DNA from: Gammaproteobacteria bacterium
Lineage (GTDB): Bacteria > Pseudomonadota > Gammaproteobacteria > Eutrophobiales > Eutrophobiaceae
Direction of reading: 5' to 3'
Length of the DNA stretch: 7,956 nt
Assembly: GCA_018676275.1 (NCBI GenBank)
Contig: JABHFC010000314.1
Location: 1-7,956 of the forward strand
This document shows, in pieces, positions 6,789 through 7,956 of this stretch. Under the pieces are notes generated by a model. That model saw only the letters and a list, made by a program, of their open reading frames with translations, did not search any database and was not told the origin of the DNA. The stretch's first letter is position 1, and every line of letters begins with the position of its first letter. The translations under genes were made by a program, and so were the position numbers.

Positions 6789-6818
6789 TTAATGGTGCTT
6801 AATAACGCCCTTTATATT
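6789..6818 (+). promoter_or_regulatory. Candidate promoter for the small plus-strand gene
   Basis: On the plus strand GCCCTTTATATTAG carries TATATT (6813-6818), a 5/6 match to a -10 box, 21 bp before the ATG at 6840. A weak -35, TTAATG (6789-6794), lies at 18-bp spacing. The ATATAA(A)GGGC block is an imperfect inverted repeat (6749-6758 with 6807-6817, one base of length difference) shared with the opposite promoter candidate. Confidence 0.3.
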
Positions 6819-6839
6819 AGTCAGTGATCTTATATTGGG

Positions 6840-7007
6840 ATGGCATATTGGAATTCAAGCGAGATGGATAAGGCTCGAGAGATATACACCACGATGACCA
6901 ACGATGAAGAATCACGGAAAGCGATTATTGATGAATTTATTAAGCAGGTTGGATTATCGAAAGCTGCTGCGAATACGTATTATCAGATGATAAAAGGACA
7001 ACAATGA
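6840..7007 (+). CDS. Small hypothetical protein with HTH-like C-terminal half
   Basis: A 55-codon frame from ATG 6840 to TGA 7005-7007 is the only plausible plus-strand gene in the window. The protein begins MAYWNSSEMDKAREIYTTM and ends in a stretch that includes FIKQVGLSKAAANTYYQMI (33-51). It is close to charge-neutral with three likely helices, about 8-19, 22-36 and 40-52. The last two, joined by a QVGLS turn, resemble a helix-turn-helix. The GLxxAxAxTYYQ pattern reminds me of short proteins or domains in phage and plasmid genomes, but I cannot name the family. A stop (TGA 6825-6827) lies four codons upstream in frame, so the gene is not a fragment of a longer upstream frame. The Shine-Dalgarno sequence is poor. 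It is convergent with the thiolase gene (3-bp gap) and divergent from yajC. The ordered amino-acid composition supports coding; function is unknown. Confidence 0.65.
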   Translation: MAYWNSSEMDKAREIYTTMTNDEESRKAIIDEFIKQVGLSKAAANTYYQMIKGQQ

Positions 7008-7010
7008 CTA

Positions 7011-7956
7011 TCACGACTGATCAACCTTAATCACAACTGCCATAGCCGTGTCACCGGCAGCACAACCCTGAAAAAGACCATAACCTCCTCCCAGGATAAC
7101 AAGCTCCTCAATTAGTTCCATCACCGCTCTCATTCCGGTTGGCCCCTGAGGGTGCCCCCAAATTAGTGAACAACCATAGTTATTCATAGTATCCAAATTA
7201 ACACCCATTTCTTTAGCAAAAACAATGTCATTAACTGCGAATGGGTTATGGGACTTAATAGCAGTCACATCACTAATTTCAATGTTGGCGTTTTCTAATG
7301 CCCGCTTTGCGGCAGGCACTGGTGCTGACGGCATTAAAGCCATTTCAACTCTGGATTGTCCAAAGGATTCGATTGTAATAGTAATATTTGGATCTGCCGA
7401 TAGTTCCCTGGCCATATCTTTAGTAGTAATAATCATGCCTGCAGCACCATCGGCAGGATGTGTTTGAGCACCAAATGTTATAGTGCCTTCTTTCTTTATT
7501 GGTTTCAGTTTTGCGAGCGCCTGTTCATTCGATTCCGTAATACCTTCGTCACCATTTAGTGTTTTTACGGTTTTCCGATAACGCGTATCCGGCACTTCAA
7601 AAGGCAACATCATGTAGCGTTGTTGAAACGTACTGTCTCCAATCAATTTTATCGCCTCTTGATATTGTTGATACCGGTGTAAAACAAGATCATGCTGTTC
7701 TTCCGTTGAAATATTCCACTTTGCCGCACAATTTTCTGCTGTTTGTGTCATATCACATTTTGCATAGGGGTCACTGCTAAAATTATCCATAACCCAATCT
7801 TCAGACTGCCCGGTACCCCCGGGACCTTGTGGGTTGGGATAGTAAAGATGTGGTCCATTGGATATACGATCAGTGGTAATAGCCAAGACACAACTGGCAG
7901 CATTCATTTTAATCTCTGCGCTTGCTACCGACATAACTCTGGCGCTTGTTGCGCAG
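7011..7956 (-). CDS. Thiolase-family protein (acetyl-CoA acetyltransferase type), 5' end missing
   Basis: Thiolases cleave or form 3-ketoacyl-CoA through an acyl-cysteine. The 314 visible residues start at the window edge with CATSARVMSVASAEI, where the first complete codon (7955-7953) is the likely nucleophilic cysteine; about 90 N-terminal residues should lie beyond 7956. The ATG at 7934 is internal and not the start. Other signatures, counted from that cysteine, are MTQTAEN (about 69-75), DGAAGMIIT (169-177), HNPFAVND (236-243) in place of the usual HNEAFA, the catalytic histidine in WGHPQGPTG (H268) and the second cysteine in GCAAGDTAM (C298), where many thiolases have CxGGG. These variations put it outside the best-known PhaA/AtoB group, so substrate is uncertain. 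The gene ends 3 bp from the convergent small gene with no visible terminator, so read-through toward yajC is possible. Confidence 0.85.
   Translation of the reverse strand, partial: CATSARVMSVASAEIKMNAASCVLAITTDRISNGPHLYYPNPQGPGGTGQSEDWVMDNFSSDPYAKCDMTQTAENCAAKWNISTEEQHDLVLHRYQQYQEAIKLIGDSTFQQRYMMLPFEVPDTRYRKTVKTLNGDEGITESNEQALAKLKPIKKEGTITFGAQTHPADGAAGMIITTKDMARELSADPNITITIESFGQSRVEMALMPSAPVPAAKRALENANIEISDVTAIKSHNPFAVNDIVFAKEMGVNLDTMNNYGCSLIWGHPQGPTGMRAVMELIEELVILGGGYGLFQGCAAGDTAMAVVIKVDQS

Noticed and set aside
7225..7780. Plus-strand open frames opposite the thiolase
   Set aside because: Antisense to clear thiolase motifs; no ribosome site or recognisable protein.
7932..7934. ATG as the start of the thiolase gene
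   Set aside because: The frame continues to the window edge and upstream codons encode CATSARV, the catalytic cysteine region; the gene is cut by the window, not started here.

Overview
This window reads as a chromosomal, housekeeping stretch from a gammaproteobacterium. The class call rests on pdxB (erythronate-4-phosphate dehydrogenase, largely confined to gammaproteobacteria), a GloA whose metal ligands fall at exactly the E. coli positions, and a yajC-secD-secF cluster whose SecF ends in the same VEKEGAD motif as the E. coli protein. Base composition is moderately AT-rich. I cannot name a genus. There is no phage, CRISPR array, tRNA, rRNA or complete insertion sequence.

Layout: all recognisable large genes lie on the minus strand and are read from right to left. 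On the right edge is a thiolase whose 5' end lies outside the window; its catalytic cysteine is the first complete codon visible. Convergent with it, separated by only 3 bp, is a short plus-strand gene of 55 codons (6840-7007) encoding an unrecognised protein with a helix-turn-helix-like C-terminal half. A 232-bp divergent intergenic region (6608-6839) then precedes yajC-secD-secF, the accessory module of the Sec translocon. After secF comes a 73-bp palindromic element with 25-bp arms, and then pdxB, a purN-type formyltransferase gene and an arylamine N-acetyltransferase gene (nat), packed 10 and 6 bp apart. A 109-bp gap with a perfect 12-bp hairpin precedes gloA. A 92-bp gap then leads to the start of an RND/MMPL-type exporter that leaves the window on the left.

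How the genes fit together: YajC-SecD-SecF is one membrane machine for late steps of protein export. PdxB (pyridoxal phosphate synthesis), PurN-like (purine synthesis or another formyl transfer), NAT (arylamine or acyl-CoA chemistry) and GloA (methylglyoxal detoxification) do not form one pathway. They look like a metabolic and detoxification string sharing transcription.

Most of the window is conventional. The parts that deserve attention are the palindrome wedged between the secF stop and the pdxB ribosome-binding site, the small plus-strand gene with its divergent promoter region, and the PurN variant with an altered active-site loop. Several start codons were revised: gloA to 696, secF to 4358, and the thiolase to open-ended. 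I saw no clear evidence of a new multi-gene system.
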